The translations under genes and the position numbers were made by a program. A DNA stretch of 64,000 nt from Cruorifilaria tuberocauda. Taxonomy: Eukaryota; Nematoda; Chromadorea; Rhabditida; Onchocercidae. Shown in pieces: positions 44,101 through 56,267 of the stretch. The number at the start of each line of letters is the position of its first letter. The first letter of the stretch is position 1. The DNA is taken from assembly GCA_013365365.1 (NCBI GenBank), contig JABVXU010000124.1:62001-126000 (forward strand). The letters run 5' to 3'. The notes beneath the pieces were generated by a model. The model made no database searches, was not told where the DNA came from, and saw only the letters and a program-made list of their open reading frames with translations.

Positions 44101-47100
44101 TCAAATTTTTTCTAACTCTTAAATTTTCATAGTAAATAAAGAGATAAGAAGCGAAAGATAATTCCGTATAATGAGAAAAATATTAATTATGGATGAAAAT
44201 GAGAGATATAAGTAAGAAGTGGAAATAAGAAAAAATAATAAAAGCAAAAGAACAGAGAAAAAAAAGTAGATTATTATCGTTGTTGACAGAGCTCACATTA
44301 CCATAAAACTGAATATTAAAAGTTGATTTTTAATCTGACAAATAAATATAACATACCTGTATTGTTGAGCAATTTGCTTGTAGAAATGAAGGGATGACGC
44401 TAATGGAAGCGTATAAAAGACTGGGGATCAATATCAGGTTATTTTTCATTTTCTCTCATGTTATTAAACGCAGATGATTGTAATGTGATATTTCCACTGA
44501 TTTTATATTTCGGATTGAAAAGTTCATTAGGTTTCATTAATTTAAAATACATTCGTAGACCTGATTTGCCAGCTGTTGTTTTGAAATCGCGTCATGGTAA
44601 AGCTTTTTTCCCATTTGAAATTTTATACGTCACGCCAAATCAGAAGGTCTCAGATGCAAAGCTTCGACCCAGCCAGAGGCAGATCTTGATGAAGGTGAGA
44701 ATACATAGTTTTTATTTACATATCTCTGTTGAAATTGACAAGTTTTCCCGTTTCCATCTGAAAATGCAAATCCACTTCCCCTCATATCTTAATGACCCAG
44801 CATAATGTTTTTCTGAATAGATTCATCAAAAGAATGTTTGCGAAATCAAAATTTCTTTCGTCTACAATTTGATAATTTTTGCAATCCATAATTACTTAGA
44901 TTTGTGACTTGCTTAGAAGTTTCCATCAATTATAGTGCATAAATTAAAAATTGCATTTAGTATCTAGACTATCACTTCTTATTTCTATCATTCATTTTGT
45001 AGAGTGCTGTCATAGCTCCGGACTTACGACATAAAGAAATAAAACGACATATGGAAGCTTTAAATTTGAGCGGAAGCAAATTTAATCCCGTTTTGGCAGC
45101 ATTTGGCGTTCGAATTAGTGCGAACTCAATAATGGTATTTTTTTCGAATTATTGCTTCTTCTATTTTCTTGTTTGGGTTTTCATAGCTCATGCAAAAACA
45201 ACTTTTTAAACTTATTAAAATTCGGAGATGAAATGTAGGTTTTGTAGAGAAGAGAAAGCATGCTACATACTCGATTTTTAAAGTGATATGTTTCAGGTTG
45301 AAGCAAATCGTCGTGCACCACCACAGATTTCTTATAACTCTAAATGTATTGTGAATGTTATACCAAATAAGGTATTAATCTTTTTGCAGTGAAAAAATTC
45401 AAGATTGATTTTCCTGCTTTTCCAAAGGAAAATTATAGAAAGAGCGACCAGTTAAATAGAAGAAATTTTTGGAAATTTTCTCATTTGATTCTATAGTTTA
45501 TTTTCTTGTTTTTTGAATGAATGTGACTTTTAGGCTAGCTGGAACTCTGGGAATAATCAGTTTGCAACTCCAGCAAAAATTGATTATTTTCATTTATTTT
45601 ATGATAAGGAATGTAATGAAAGTGTCATGGGGTGAGTATCATTTTTAGTTATTCAGGAATAATAAGTTACAAGAGGTACCTAGTAACTTATTTGAAAATG
45701 ATCTTCAATTACTACCCAAAAAAACATATCTTAAAATTCAAAAAAGTTATTATTTTACTTTGATTATTTTAGATCCGCGATTCAAGCATAGAATTTATTT
45801 TTAATAGTGGAGATTGGTTTTATGTTTAACTCAAAATCTTTGAGAAGAAAATGAGTTGGAATTAGAAAACATTTATTCATATTATTAACCGATAGGAAAA
45901 TCAGTTGTAAAATTATTCTAATCTGATTTAAATTACAAGTTATTTGTATTTGTTTATAGAGTTCTATCTCTTAAGCGAGAATTATTCCTGTATTATTTGA
46001 TTGACCTCTGTCGAAAACGGGATAGTCAGCACTCACATATTTTTCGAAACATGATGGATCTTTAAGTAATCATGTCGTATCCTCAGAATCTTTCAGTTTT
46101 GTTGTTCCTTTTCTTTTATTTGATTTCAATATATATTTTCAGGAATTTCTTCGTCTTAATTTGCAATGCCGCAATGAAGAAAGGTATAATTTTTAATAAG
46201 AAATTTAAAAAGGAAGTTTGTCCAAATGAATTGGAGGCGAATATTAAAAAAGTGATAGTGGAATCATCCGGAGCAATAAATTTTTTCATGTATGTTGACA
46301 ATAAAGAACAAACCCATGGTTAGTATTATTAGCTTATAATTTTGAATACATTTATCGCTTTAAATGTTTCATTTATTTGGTATTAAAAGTGATCAGTAAT
46401 TAAATGCATTCTAGTTCATGATTCATATATTTTCCAAAACTTTGAGAAGTCAGCCTGATTCATTAATTAATTAAACGAGAATAATAGACTGATAACTGGT
46501 TTTATTCCTTTTGAAAGCCAAAGTAAGATTTTTTTCGTTTAAAGACATTAAGTGAAATTCCGTTTACAGATATCGTTAAAGCACATTCTAATAAATAATT
46601 GTTTGATAACTTTTAATATTATTGCAATATTTATTTTCTTCAGTACAGCATTTCTGGAGTTTTAAAAGTTTTTTAAGCAAAAAAAGTAATTGAAATTATA
46701 TTTTAGGTCTGCTTAAGCTATATGAAGCACTTTATCAAGTGGTCACGCAGCATGTAAGATATTCCACTGTGACGGACAAGGCATACTCATTTGAAAATAT
46801 CATCAACAAAATGAATATCAAGAATTTTGGTCATAATTATCATACTATACCGGAAAATTATGCGTTAGTTTCCCCTATTTTCTCATTCCTATTTCTGTCA
46901 TCCACTCAAAATTTGGTGGTTATTAAAGAATTTTCAAAAACATCGCAAGAAATTTAATACGTTGAAATATTGTTATCAGAGTTAAAAGATGGTTATCAAG
47001 TGGTAATACGCTCGTTATTGGATATGATGTTTGCCATCCAGAAGCGCAATCTGCAACTGAACGTCGTTTAGGTGTGATATCTACTCAACCGAGCGTTGTT

Positions 47101-49027
47101 GGAGTGAGCTTTTTAATTATTTACTTTTTGCAAATTTGTCGGTCAAGATGCTGCTTTAGATAAACCAAAAAAAGAGAAAATCATATACTCTATACTTATT
47201 TTTATATCTGATCGTGAAAGCAATTTCTGATGTATAACTTCAATTTGCAGTTTTCGTTCAATGCTGCAAAGGAACCGGAAACTTTTATTGGAGATTACGC
47301 ATTTCACGAACCAAGACAGGAACAAGTTACTAGTTCCATCCTCGAAAGTCGGATATTTCATATTTTGAAATTATTTCAAAAGATGCGTGGCAAGTTGCCA
47401 GCACTAATTGTTGTCACACGTGATGGTGTTTCAGAAGGACAACATAAAATGGTACATTTTATAATGTTTTGTGCTATGAATTGTAAGGAAGATATGATAA
47501 AGACAGAAAGAAGAATTTTTGGTCGAATCAAATTTCATAATTAAGGAAAAATAAATCGTAGAGCCAACGACATAGTTTGGATGGGGATCTTGCATTCGTG
47601 TTTAACTTCGCCGAATGTTCCAGGTATTGATGGATGAATTAGAAGCTATACGTGCTGGGATACAAAATTATGCTGATTTTTCAAAGAAAAAATATAAACC
47701 AAAAATAGTACTTCTTATTGCTGTGAAACGTCACAACAAACGTTTCTTTATTGAAACAGAAAAAGGTAAGAAGTTCTAATTTTTACATTAGTATTTCTTA
47801 AGTCAAATGGATAATAGTATCATATATTTTTTTCTAGATTTACATGGGTCATTTCATGTGTAGTGAGATAAATCTCCTCACTATCTGAAATGTCTTAATA
47901 TTTTTTAATATCTTAATGTTTTCCTTTCTCTTGGTCAATTAACGTAACTTTGTAGATCTACTTTAATTCAGGTTTATCCTGACTTCCATAGTTCGAAAAT
48001 CATACTTAGAGTAACTTCTAAGTGGAAACTTTTCAAACTTTGTTTCAGATAACATTAATTTTTGGAGTGCATTTTTAATACATAATATATTATTAGAGTT
48101 CTGCTTAATTTTTTAGGAGTAGTTCAGAATTGTTTGCCTGGAACCGTTATTGATCATACGGTAACTCGTGTCGATGCAACAGAAATTTTTATGCAATCTC
48201 ATAGAGTGATAAAAGTATGTTAAGCAGTTAATCATTCTACTTGCATTAGTATTTGTATAAAAATATTTCATCGGTACCTCTATTTTTTTCCAGTGATGGC
48301 CTTCGTGTATCAGTAAAGATTCTTTGGTAGATTGTATCAGAATAAATTTAGAACAAATATTATTAAAGGAAGTTAAAAAACCTGGAAATATAAGGTAATT
48401 TTTTAGGGAACTGGAAGAATTCCAGCCTACACGCTGCTAGTAAACGAAGCTAACATGGAAATGGATGAGTTACAAGCGTTTATCAATGCCCTTTGTTATA
48501 GCCACCAAATTGTTAATTCAGCAGTTTCATTACCAGAACCAATTTATCAAGCAGACGAATGGGCAAAAAGGGGACGTAAAAATTTCCAGGCTATGTAGTA
48601 AGTTTGTCCAAATATCACTGTTCCTCGAATTTAAATAATGTACCTAACTTACAAATTTCCAACTTTATCGCAATTTTGCTTACTTTTTCCGTCATCTTTA
48701 TTTCAAATTCATAAGCTAGCTTCAAATGCTTCACAGTAGTAAACACCACAAAAGCCTATTATGTTGAGGAGGATTATTACCATTATCATTAAACTTTAAA
48801 TAAATTATCGTAATTTAATATAATTTGATAATTGATATTACATTAAAATCTGTTATCACTTTCTATCCTACATTTGTGGTTAGTCTCTCTGTATATACCT
48901 TTTTTTCAGCCATCAAAAACTTGATAGTTTACCACGCAAATCGAGTGGAAAAGTGGATTGGGACAAAGTGACGGACGAACTTTGTTATATGAATCGCAAA
49001 CTCGAATTGACAAGATCGAATGCCTAA
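41146..49027 (+). CDS. worm-type (WAGO-like) Argonaute protein
   Basis: Twenty-two exons close in phase to 966 residues: 41146-41224, 41437-41498, 41960-42042, 42169-42369, 42447-42579, 42937-43154, 43383-43543, 43632-43778, 43949-44027, 44384-44437, 44523-44694, 45003-45134, 45297-45371, 45534-45631, 46143-46318, 46707-46863, 46980-47103, 47251-47451, 47624-47765, 48117-48214, 48407-48597, 48910-49027. It would bind small RNAs and direct silencing. The N-terminus is short and RG-rich (SRGRGRPRR). N, linker and PAZ-like regions occupy about 75-460, MID about 560-660, PIWI about 675-966. PIWI motifs: GYDVCHPE (Asp692), PRQEQV (Glu741), TRDGVSEGQ (Asp775), VKRHNKRFF, CLPGTVIDHTVTR, FMQSH, and SLPEPIYQADEWAKRG (Asp914 where human AGO2 has His). 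The sequence style is that of the nematode-specific clade, but the catalytic positions look intact. The ATG follows a TTTTCAG acceptor by ten bases. The exon 10/11 junction (44437/44523) is the least certain. Confidence 0.93.
42398..42416. repeat. TA microsatellite in an Argonaute intron
   Basis: (TA)n run just after the donor of the fourth intron. Confidence 0.85.
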
Positions 49028-50727
49028 ATTTTTAGATTTTTGTTTTCCTATCAATTTCCAAGAAAAAACGTGAACTTTCAGTCTTGAATAGCAACCTCGT
49101 GTATTTATGCTGACGTTCTTAAAATTGATAGTCATAACATCATCGATTTTAGTACCTTTCTGCTTTCAGAATATTTCAGAAAGGGAATATTAAACATTCA
49201 TAAATCCGCCACTTATAGTACTGTATTTTTTAGTTTTAAGTCTAAAAATTTAATCTAAGGAAATTAGATGGAAGTAGCGGTTCCATTTTAAATAATGAAT
49301 TGATGCAACAAAAACACATGGCTTGTTATTCAATTATTCACTGCTCACTGTAAGTTGCTTTGAGTTAAATATATTTATCCCATTCAATTGCTGTTATTAC
49401 TATAACTTTCTTTCAAAACATAAAATAGCATATTATAATCCTTCCACATATTACCTATTACAAATACTTTTCCAGAAATAGCTGATGAATCGTTTGCTAT
49501 GCAGCATTCTAAATTGTACATTATTCCTATTATTTTAAAATTGTATATTGCAAAAAAATTTGTCATGCTAATAGTTAATAATTTTAAATGTTTTGAACTT
49601 CGTTATGAACATTGTAATAATATGGATCAGTTTTTCGAAACATTACGTTATTAACGATAATGAAAAACTGAGTTTCAGTATGTAATTGCGTTTACTAAGA
49701 ACTCATCGATTCATTTAATACAACGATTGACGTTTGTGAAAATTGTAACGCACCAAGTCTATGCACTAAGCAATTCACTGAGTCATTTATATCCGAATCC
49801 TTAAAATATTTTAGAAATTTCAGCTTAAAAATTTTCAGTTCGATAACAAGCGAAGAAGCTTAATGCTTTAGAGTTGGTTCAAAATTTTATTAATGTTTCC
49901 AGTAATTCGGTAATTTTTATTTTTCAAATTTTCTCATAACATCTATGCTTTTATTCTTATTTAGTAAAACATACTTTTCGAGTACTCTAACTGCGCTCCA
50001 ACTTATACTCGTTCTCATTAACGTCTAAAAGGTTTGTATGTGTCGTATTGGCATTTGAAATATGATTGTACCATAAATAAGTATATGATCTCTATATCAT
50101 CTCTCTGCAGAATTGTTATTAATTAATTACAGAGATCCAGCAATTTTCATAGCTCGATTATGTATTGAAGAATTAGATTCTTAGTAAAATATGCAATGAT
50201 TAAAATTTTTTTGCTCGATAATTAGTAGTTTAGATGCATTTTATATGCATATTTCGAAATCATCTATTCTATCTTAGTTCTTATTGTTTTTAACTTTAAA
50301 GTTAGGAAGCAAGTTTGTATTCTTCCATTAATCTACTGATGCATAAATTTATATCTTCATTCTGTTAAATTTTCTTGTTTTTTTATGATATTTTTGTTCC
50401 AGTGGGAAGTTATAAAGACGTTTCATTTATCCGTTTACTTTACCGTTACTGTTATTGCTGATATATTTTTGCTAGTTTGATCAATTTAGATAAATCCCTT
50501 TAGGTAAAATAATTCATTTTTTCCTCACACAATATCTGAATTAATGGAAAATTAGAAGCAAACTTCTAAACCCACATTTACTGTTTTAGATTTTGAATGT
50601 AGTAATTTAGCTACTTTTTACATCGCAAATCGAAATATGTTGATGCCACGATATAAGTGACAATTTCGTAAGCGATGCACTTCATCTTGGGGTTTCATTT
50701 TCTCTTTCATGACAGTTTTTTTTTGAA
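49028..50727. other. intergenic between Argonaute and DDX49 genes
   Basis: About 1.7 kb of AT-rich DNA with no exon recognised. The left part is the 3' UTR of the Argonaute gene and the right part the 5' flank of the helicase gene. Both genes are on the plus strand, but the gap is long for a typical nematode operon. Confidence 0.6.
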
Positions 50728-53700
50728 ATGGATAATGCACAGCTGGATGGGACATCTTTTTGTGCTGATTCCAATAATGAGGAAGAATCTGAAGAATTGG
50801 AAATTAATTTGTTGTCATCATCGGCAGTAGCAAAGGTTTGTTTTTTTTGCTGCATTTGATTTAAACATTTGATGCGAGGATGATATTTTTATCCTTTGTA
50901 GAAAGATGATATTTCGAAAGCGACAACTTTTCGTGAACTTGGTTTAAGTAAATGGCTTTGTGATCAATTACAACATCTTGCCATGAATACTCCGACGCCT
51001 GTACAAGTAAGGATTATCAATTGCAAGAAGCTTTTTCTGAAAAGTATTATCATATTCATTGAAATCTCTAGCCGCTTGAAATCTCTCTTCAATGAAATCA
51101 TTAAATTTTTGTGTTTTTTTTCTAGGTGAATTGTATACCTCATATTCTTGCTGGTAGTGATGTATTAGGTTGTGCGAAGACGGGAACGGGTAAAACATTA
51201 GCGTTTGGTCTACCGATCTTACACGAGGTTTGTTAATCTTTTCCGATATGAAATACAAATATCTGGTTACCAAATATTTTAGATGGAACAATTGTGGTAA
51301 TTTTCTCGAAGATAGTATAACATTTTTGTATCTTTATTTCATGTATAATTTCATGACATTGTGGACGAAAAATAGTCTTTTTATTTACTTTATCAATTAC
51401 ATTTTCATAAAATCTATTAACTTCTAAATTGAATAATTTGTGGAGGCGATATTATGTGTATAAATTGTTTACAGTTGACACTTGATCCGTACGGTATCTG
51501 TGCTTTGGTGTTAACGCCAACGCGAGAGCTTGCAATACAAATTGGGGATCAGTTTGCCGCGCTTGGTACACCAATTGGTCTTAAAACTGGTATTATAGTA
51601 GGTGGAAAAGATCGCGTTGCCCAAGGCATTGATTTGGCCAGGTATATGTTAAAAAAATTAACAGTAATAATTCCATTATTACTGTTAAATTTAAAAAGAA
51701 AAACAATATTATTTGTAGGCGACCTCATGTTGTTGTTGCAACACCTGGACGATTAGCTGATCATCTGGAAAGTGATTCTGAAAATACTATGGAATTGTTC
51801 GAGAAACTACGATTTCTGGTGCTTGATGAAGCGGATCGTCTTCTAGATGGACAATATTCTGTAGAAGTAAGTGGTTTTTGTAAGGCTCAGAGTTTGGTAT
51901 TCTTTTCCACTTAAACACTGCAATGGGACATTGGGTGAAGAGAGATTTAAAGGTATTCTTGCTGCGCTTTTAAGCTGGTATATTTTGCAGTTAAAAATTA
52001 TCCTGAGTTTTCTTCCGAAACAACGACAGACTCTGTTATTTAGTGCTACAATTACATCGGCACTTAGCCAACTACATCAGGTAACTTTTTCGAATTTCTT
52101 TTTTTCCACAGAATAATTAAATGAACGTTACATAGCATAATTTTAATTGTTTGCTGTTATATTTCAGGTATCTGTCAAAAAACCATACTTTTTCGAAGAT
52201 AAAAGTGAAATTGCTACGGTTGAAAAATTGGAGCAAAAGTATGTGCTTTGTCCATGTGCCGTAAAAGATGCATATTTAGTATACGTTGTAAAGAATTTTC
52301 ATGAAAAATATCCTGACAGTTTAATTTTGATATTTTCTCATACGTGCCGCGAATGCCAAGCGTTGGCAATCATGTTCTATGGATTGGGTTTCCAGGTCTC
52401 TTTGTTTTTGAACATTAAAAATATTGCGTAAATCAGTTGAATGGTTAACGATAGGAAATGAGGAGTTTAATTAATTGTTTTGTTACACGTTAGTCATTTT
52501 TTTAATTCATATTTAAGTACTTTTCATGAGAAGTTTCGAAATTTTCGACATTAGTCATACATTATGAATGAAAAAAGAAATATATACTTTTGTTTATTTA
52601 AAAAATTTTTTTGATTAATGAATATTATTTTACAAAATCTTTTATCATCTGAAGTTTTGAATGAGTAATATAGATCAGGTGATCACTAACTGAATAATAA
52701 AATTACAGGTCGGATCATTGCACTCTCAGATAAGTCAACAAGAAAGAACATCCTCTTTAACGAAATTCCGATCTGGTCGTATAAAAATTTTGATATGCAC
52801 AGATGTTGCATCACGTGGACTTGATATACCTCATGTACATTTTTATTGTTTTCAAAACTGTTTTATTTAGTCACATAAATTTACAAAAACCTCGGTATTG
52901 TAAGTTTGCATTTTCTAGATCTGCACAAGTTGTGTGAGAACGTTGATGTGCTAATGAAGATTAAATCCTTCGTAATTTTCGGATTCTTAAAATGCATTTA
53001 TTGTAAAACTTTGATTGTAACTATGCAATCCAGGTCGATCTCGTTGTCAACCACAATGTGCCGCAGAATCCTAAAACTTACATACATCGTGTTGGTCGTT
53101 CAGCTCGAGCTGGAAGATTCGGTTGCGCACTTATATTTGTCACTCAATATGATATATTTTTGCTCCAAGAAATAGAAAAAGTAATTGGGAAAAAATTGGA
53201 TAAACTTGTTGTCAATGATAAAAAGGTTATAATTTGTAACATTCTTACAGAAAAAGGAATAAGCTTTGATTGTATTTTAATTACTTGAGGATTTTGGATG
53301 AATGAAAAAATCACTATAGGTTACTCAGTATGTGACACAAGTGCTGGTAACAAAACGGGAAGCTGAAATTAAATTGGATCAACAAAATTTCGGTGAACGG
53401 AAAGAGATAAATAAGCGAAAAGAAATGCTAATTGCTGGATTGGATCCTGATGAGGTTGATAAAACTTTGAAAATGCAACGTGAGCAAAGGTAAGTGTTGC
53501 TACAATGTATCAATAATAGGAGAGAAAATTGAATGTTGATTGCATTGCATCATTTATGATTCTGTCATATAAAGGTGAAATGTAGAAAGATGAATATAGA
53601 AAGGTAGAAAGGATGTAGATGTAGAAAGGCTTTCTGTAATGTAGAAAGATAAATTTCTCGGTATGTGATAAATGTGCAACTAATTTAAAATGGCGTAATA

Positions 53701-53971
53701 GTTTAATTAGAAAAGCTTTCTTCTGCCTAAAATGATTTATATAAGAGTTTAAGTGGATGAGATTATTGCCGAAATAAGAGATATGAAAACTTATGGATAT
53801 CTGCTGGCATCATATTCATACGACAAATTTTTTTCTAATGCTATTATATTTTTTAATTTGACATGTATTTGCAGGAAACAGTTAGGAAAAAAGAAACGAG
53901 AAAAACTGAAAAAAGTAATTGATAAACAGAAATTGACAAAGGAGAGAAGGAAAATCAAATCCATGAAATAA
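50728..53971 (+). CDS. ddx-49: DEAD-box RNA helicase, DDX49/Dbp8 type
   Basis: Eleven exons close in phase to 510 residues: 50728-50835, 50902-51006, 51126-51227, 51475-51641, 51719-51866, 51991-52080, 52168-52395, 52709-52834, 53034-53225, 53320-53489, 53875-53971. It would be a nucleolar ATP-dependent RNA helicase for small-subunit ribosome assembly, as yeast Dbp8 is. Motifs in order: Q motif [10 protein letters not shown]...TPTPVQ (about 44-71), Walker A AKTGTGKT (88-95), PTREL, GG, TPGR (168-171), [11 protein letters not shown] (DEAD 196-199), SAT (228-230), [17 protein letters not shown], and [11 protein letters not shown] (about 376). The region [16 protein letters not shown] after DEAD and a lysine-rich tail fit the DDX49 branch better than DDX47. 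An acidic N-terminal stretch ([10 protein letters not shown]) precedes the core. Assignment to DDX49 rather than another close branch is by eye. Confidence 0.92.
51658..51688. repeat. perfect inverted repeat in a ddx-49 intron
   Basis: Perfect 14-base arms (TTAACAGTAATAAT and its complement) flank a three-base loop, filling much of a 77-base intron. Confidence 0.9.
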
Positions 53972-56267
53972 CTGCCTGAATAGTTTCATTGGTATAAGCT
54001 CGGATTTGACTTGTTTTTTTCTTTTTGGTAGCAGATTCGTTATCTATTTTTTCTTCTTTTATTTTCACTGGTAAAATTGGTAGGAAAGAAGAAATATAAG
54101 AAGAAAGTAATTAAAAAAAATCAATTTCTTTCACGCTAACGAGGTATTATAGTCCTAATTTTCTTAATATGCATAATAGCTTCCTGTAATACTATGGAAT
54201 GTTTTACCTAGAGTATAGGTTTTCTGGCGTCTGCAAATAACATTAAACGACTTCAGGCCTGCTAATTTTTATTCTACCAATCTGTGCTTTGATGAAGTTT
54301 ATTGAATGTCCCATGAAAATTCTCATATAAAGTTATTACTGTGAAGGATAAAGGTAGACAAGAAAAAAGGAACATTATGTATTCTTCTTTATTACCAGAA
54401 TAATTAAATTTCGAAATTTTCAGGTTTCGAATGTAAAGTTTTGGAATAATATTGATCAAAATTCTGGAGAAATGCAACAATGTAAAGAAATGCAAGTTGC
54501 TTGCTTGTGGAATTCGTCGCTTCGTCAATTATTCAATGTTATACACGTTTCGAATTCAAGTCTCTACAGTTCCGGAAGTTGATTTGGTACTTTTTTCCAG
54601 GCCTAGGAATGTATTATATCTAATAAATGATTTATGCCCTATTCTTTCTTGTTTTCGTTGATTTTATAAATGTTTTTGTTTGAAAAAAAAAAAGATTTAT
54701 ATCATCTTAAAAACATTCGTGATGGAACACTTCTCATATCGAGTTTGAATTACTTCTTTTTTAACATAAACATTGTAACCTTATTATCGTAATATATCTG
54801 TACCTGGCTCCTGCACTTTGATTTTCACTCATCTTTCCCATTATTTAAATTTTGAATTCGAATTTACAGCAGTTTTTCTCCTTAAAGGGAAAATTACGGT
54901 TTTTTTTTCTTTGAAACTCTCTTGTCATTATTTTATGCTTTAAATTTAATTAGTCATCATTATTTTCTTCTATTCAATTATTCCATTTAAAAAATACGTG
55001 TTCATTTGACTATAATAGTTTTTTGTGACGTTTATTAATGAAAGAGATAGAAGAACACTCATCGAATAGTATAATTCATTTCTCTTTTTTTTTCATAATT
55101 ACCAAGGCAATGATGATGATGATGATGATACTACTAAATTGTGCCTGTGTTTCATTTTCAGAAAAGACTGCTATCGTACCTACAGTTTTCATAAGGTATT
55201 AGAATTATGCATAAATTGTTTGATATTGTATCATCTTTAGGATAATGAAATAATGTAATTTAAACTAAAGGAAATACACATTGTGCAAACGTGTAATCAT
55301 GTCGTAATTAGTGATCATTCAAAAAATTTATGTTACATTAGTTGTGTTACGTGGAATGTTATATTAATTACGTTACGAGTTCAACTTATTACTTTCCAAT
55401 TTTCCACATCCTATAATAATATTTATGTTTAAAAAATGATTGTGTACTTTTAACACGTACGCCATACAGACACATACACGTACACATACACATACACATA
55501 CGCATAAACATAAGCAGACATGACAGACATACATATGTCTGTGATACATACACACAGACATGCATCATCAGTATATCCAGAACATGTCGAAAATGAGAAG
55601 AGTGAGAGAGCATTGTGAGAGGATGGAAGGTAGAAATGGCCTCCATTTGCAATGCTTCATTTTCTTCCTCTCTTTCACTTCCTGTATTTCTCTCATTATC
55701 TTACCTGTTCAATTTACAACATTTCTCAGGGAATAATTACTTGTACTCTGTTCATCTTTCACCTTTGAGCATTTCTTTACTAATATCATCGTCAAAAATT
55801 TATTATTGTTAATTGTTTACTATTTTGTTTATTAGTTTATCTTTTACAATCATGTTTATAAAATGAAATTTTTATTATTATTTGAGTTTATTGGGATTAA
55901 AAGTATTTTTTTTCATTGTAGTTGTTGAAAAGATAAGGTGTAATAGTTTCCATGATTGAATGATATTTTTATTTTATGATATTTAATTGAATAAGTGAAA
56001 TTGAAATTAATTTTACTTTGAATGCTCAAATACCAAGTGCAGAATATTTGCTAACTGCTAATTACAGGATAATTTTTTTAACTTATAGCATTTAATTGAA
56101 AGTGGGGATTTTTCTTTTTTGATTAATTGTGATATTTTATAATTATTTTTACTTTCATATTCACTTTATTCATGTAATTATGATTTTCAGGTTTATCGTC
56201 GAAGCTCTACGAGAATATCAAATTACATTATTATATTAAACAAATAATTCAATTTAGTAGGTATAAA
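53972..56267. other. intergenic between ddx-49 and pdhb-1
   Basis: About 2.3 kb, AT-rich. It holds a GAT repeat (about 55110-55130) and a CA/TG-rich block (about 55458-55560). A TTTTCAG at about 56184-56190 shortly before the pdhb-1 ATG could be a leader or 5' UTR acceptor. No coding exon was recognised. Confidence 0.6.
55458..55560. repeat. ACAT/CACA-rich simple repeat
   Basis: Imperfect CACATA/ACATAC/CAGACA repeats about 700 bases upstream of pdhb-1. Confidence 0.8.
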
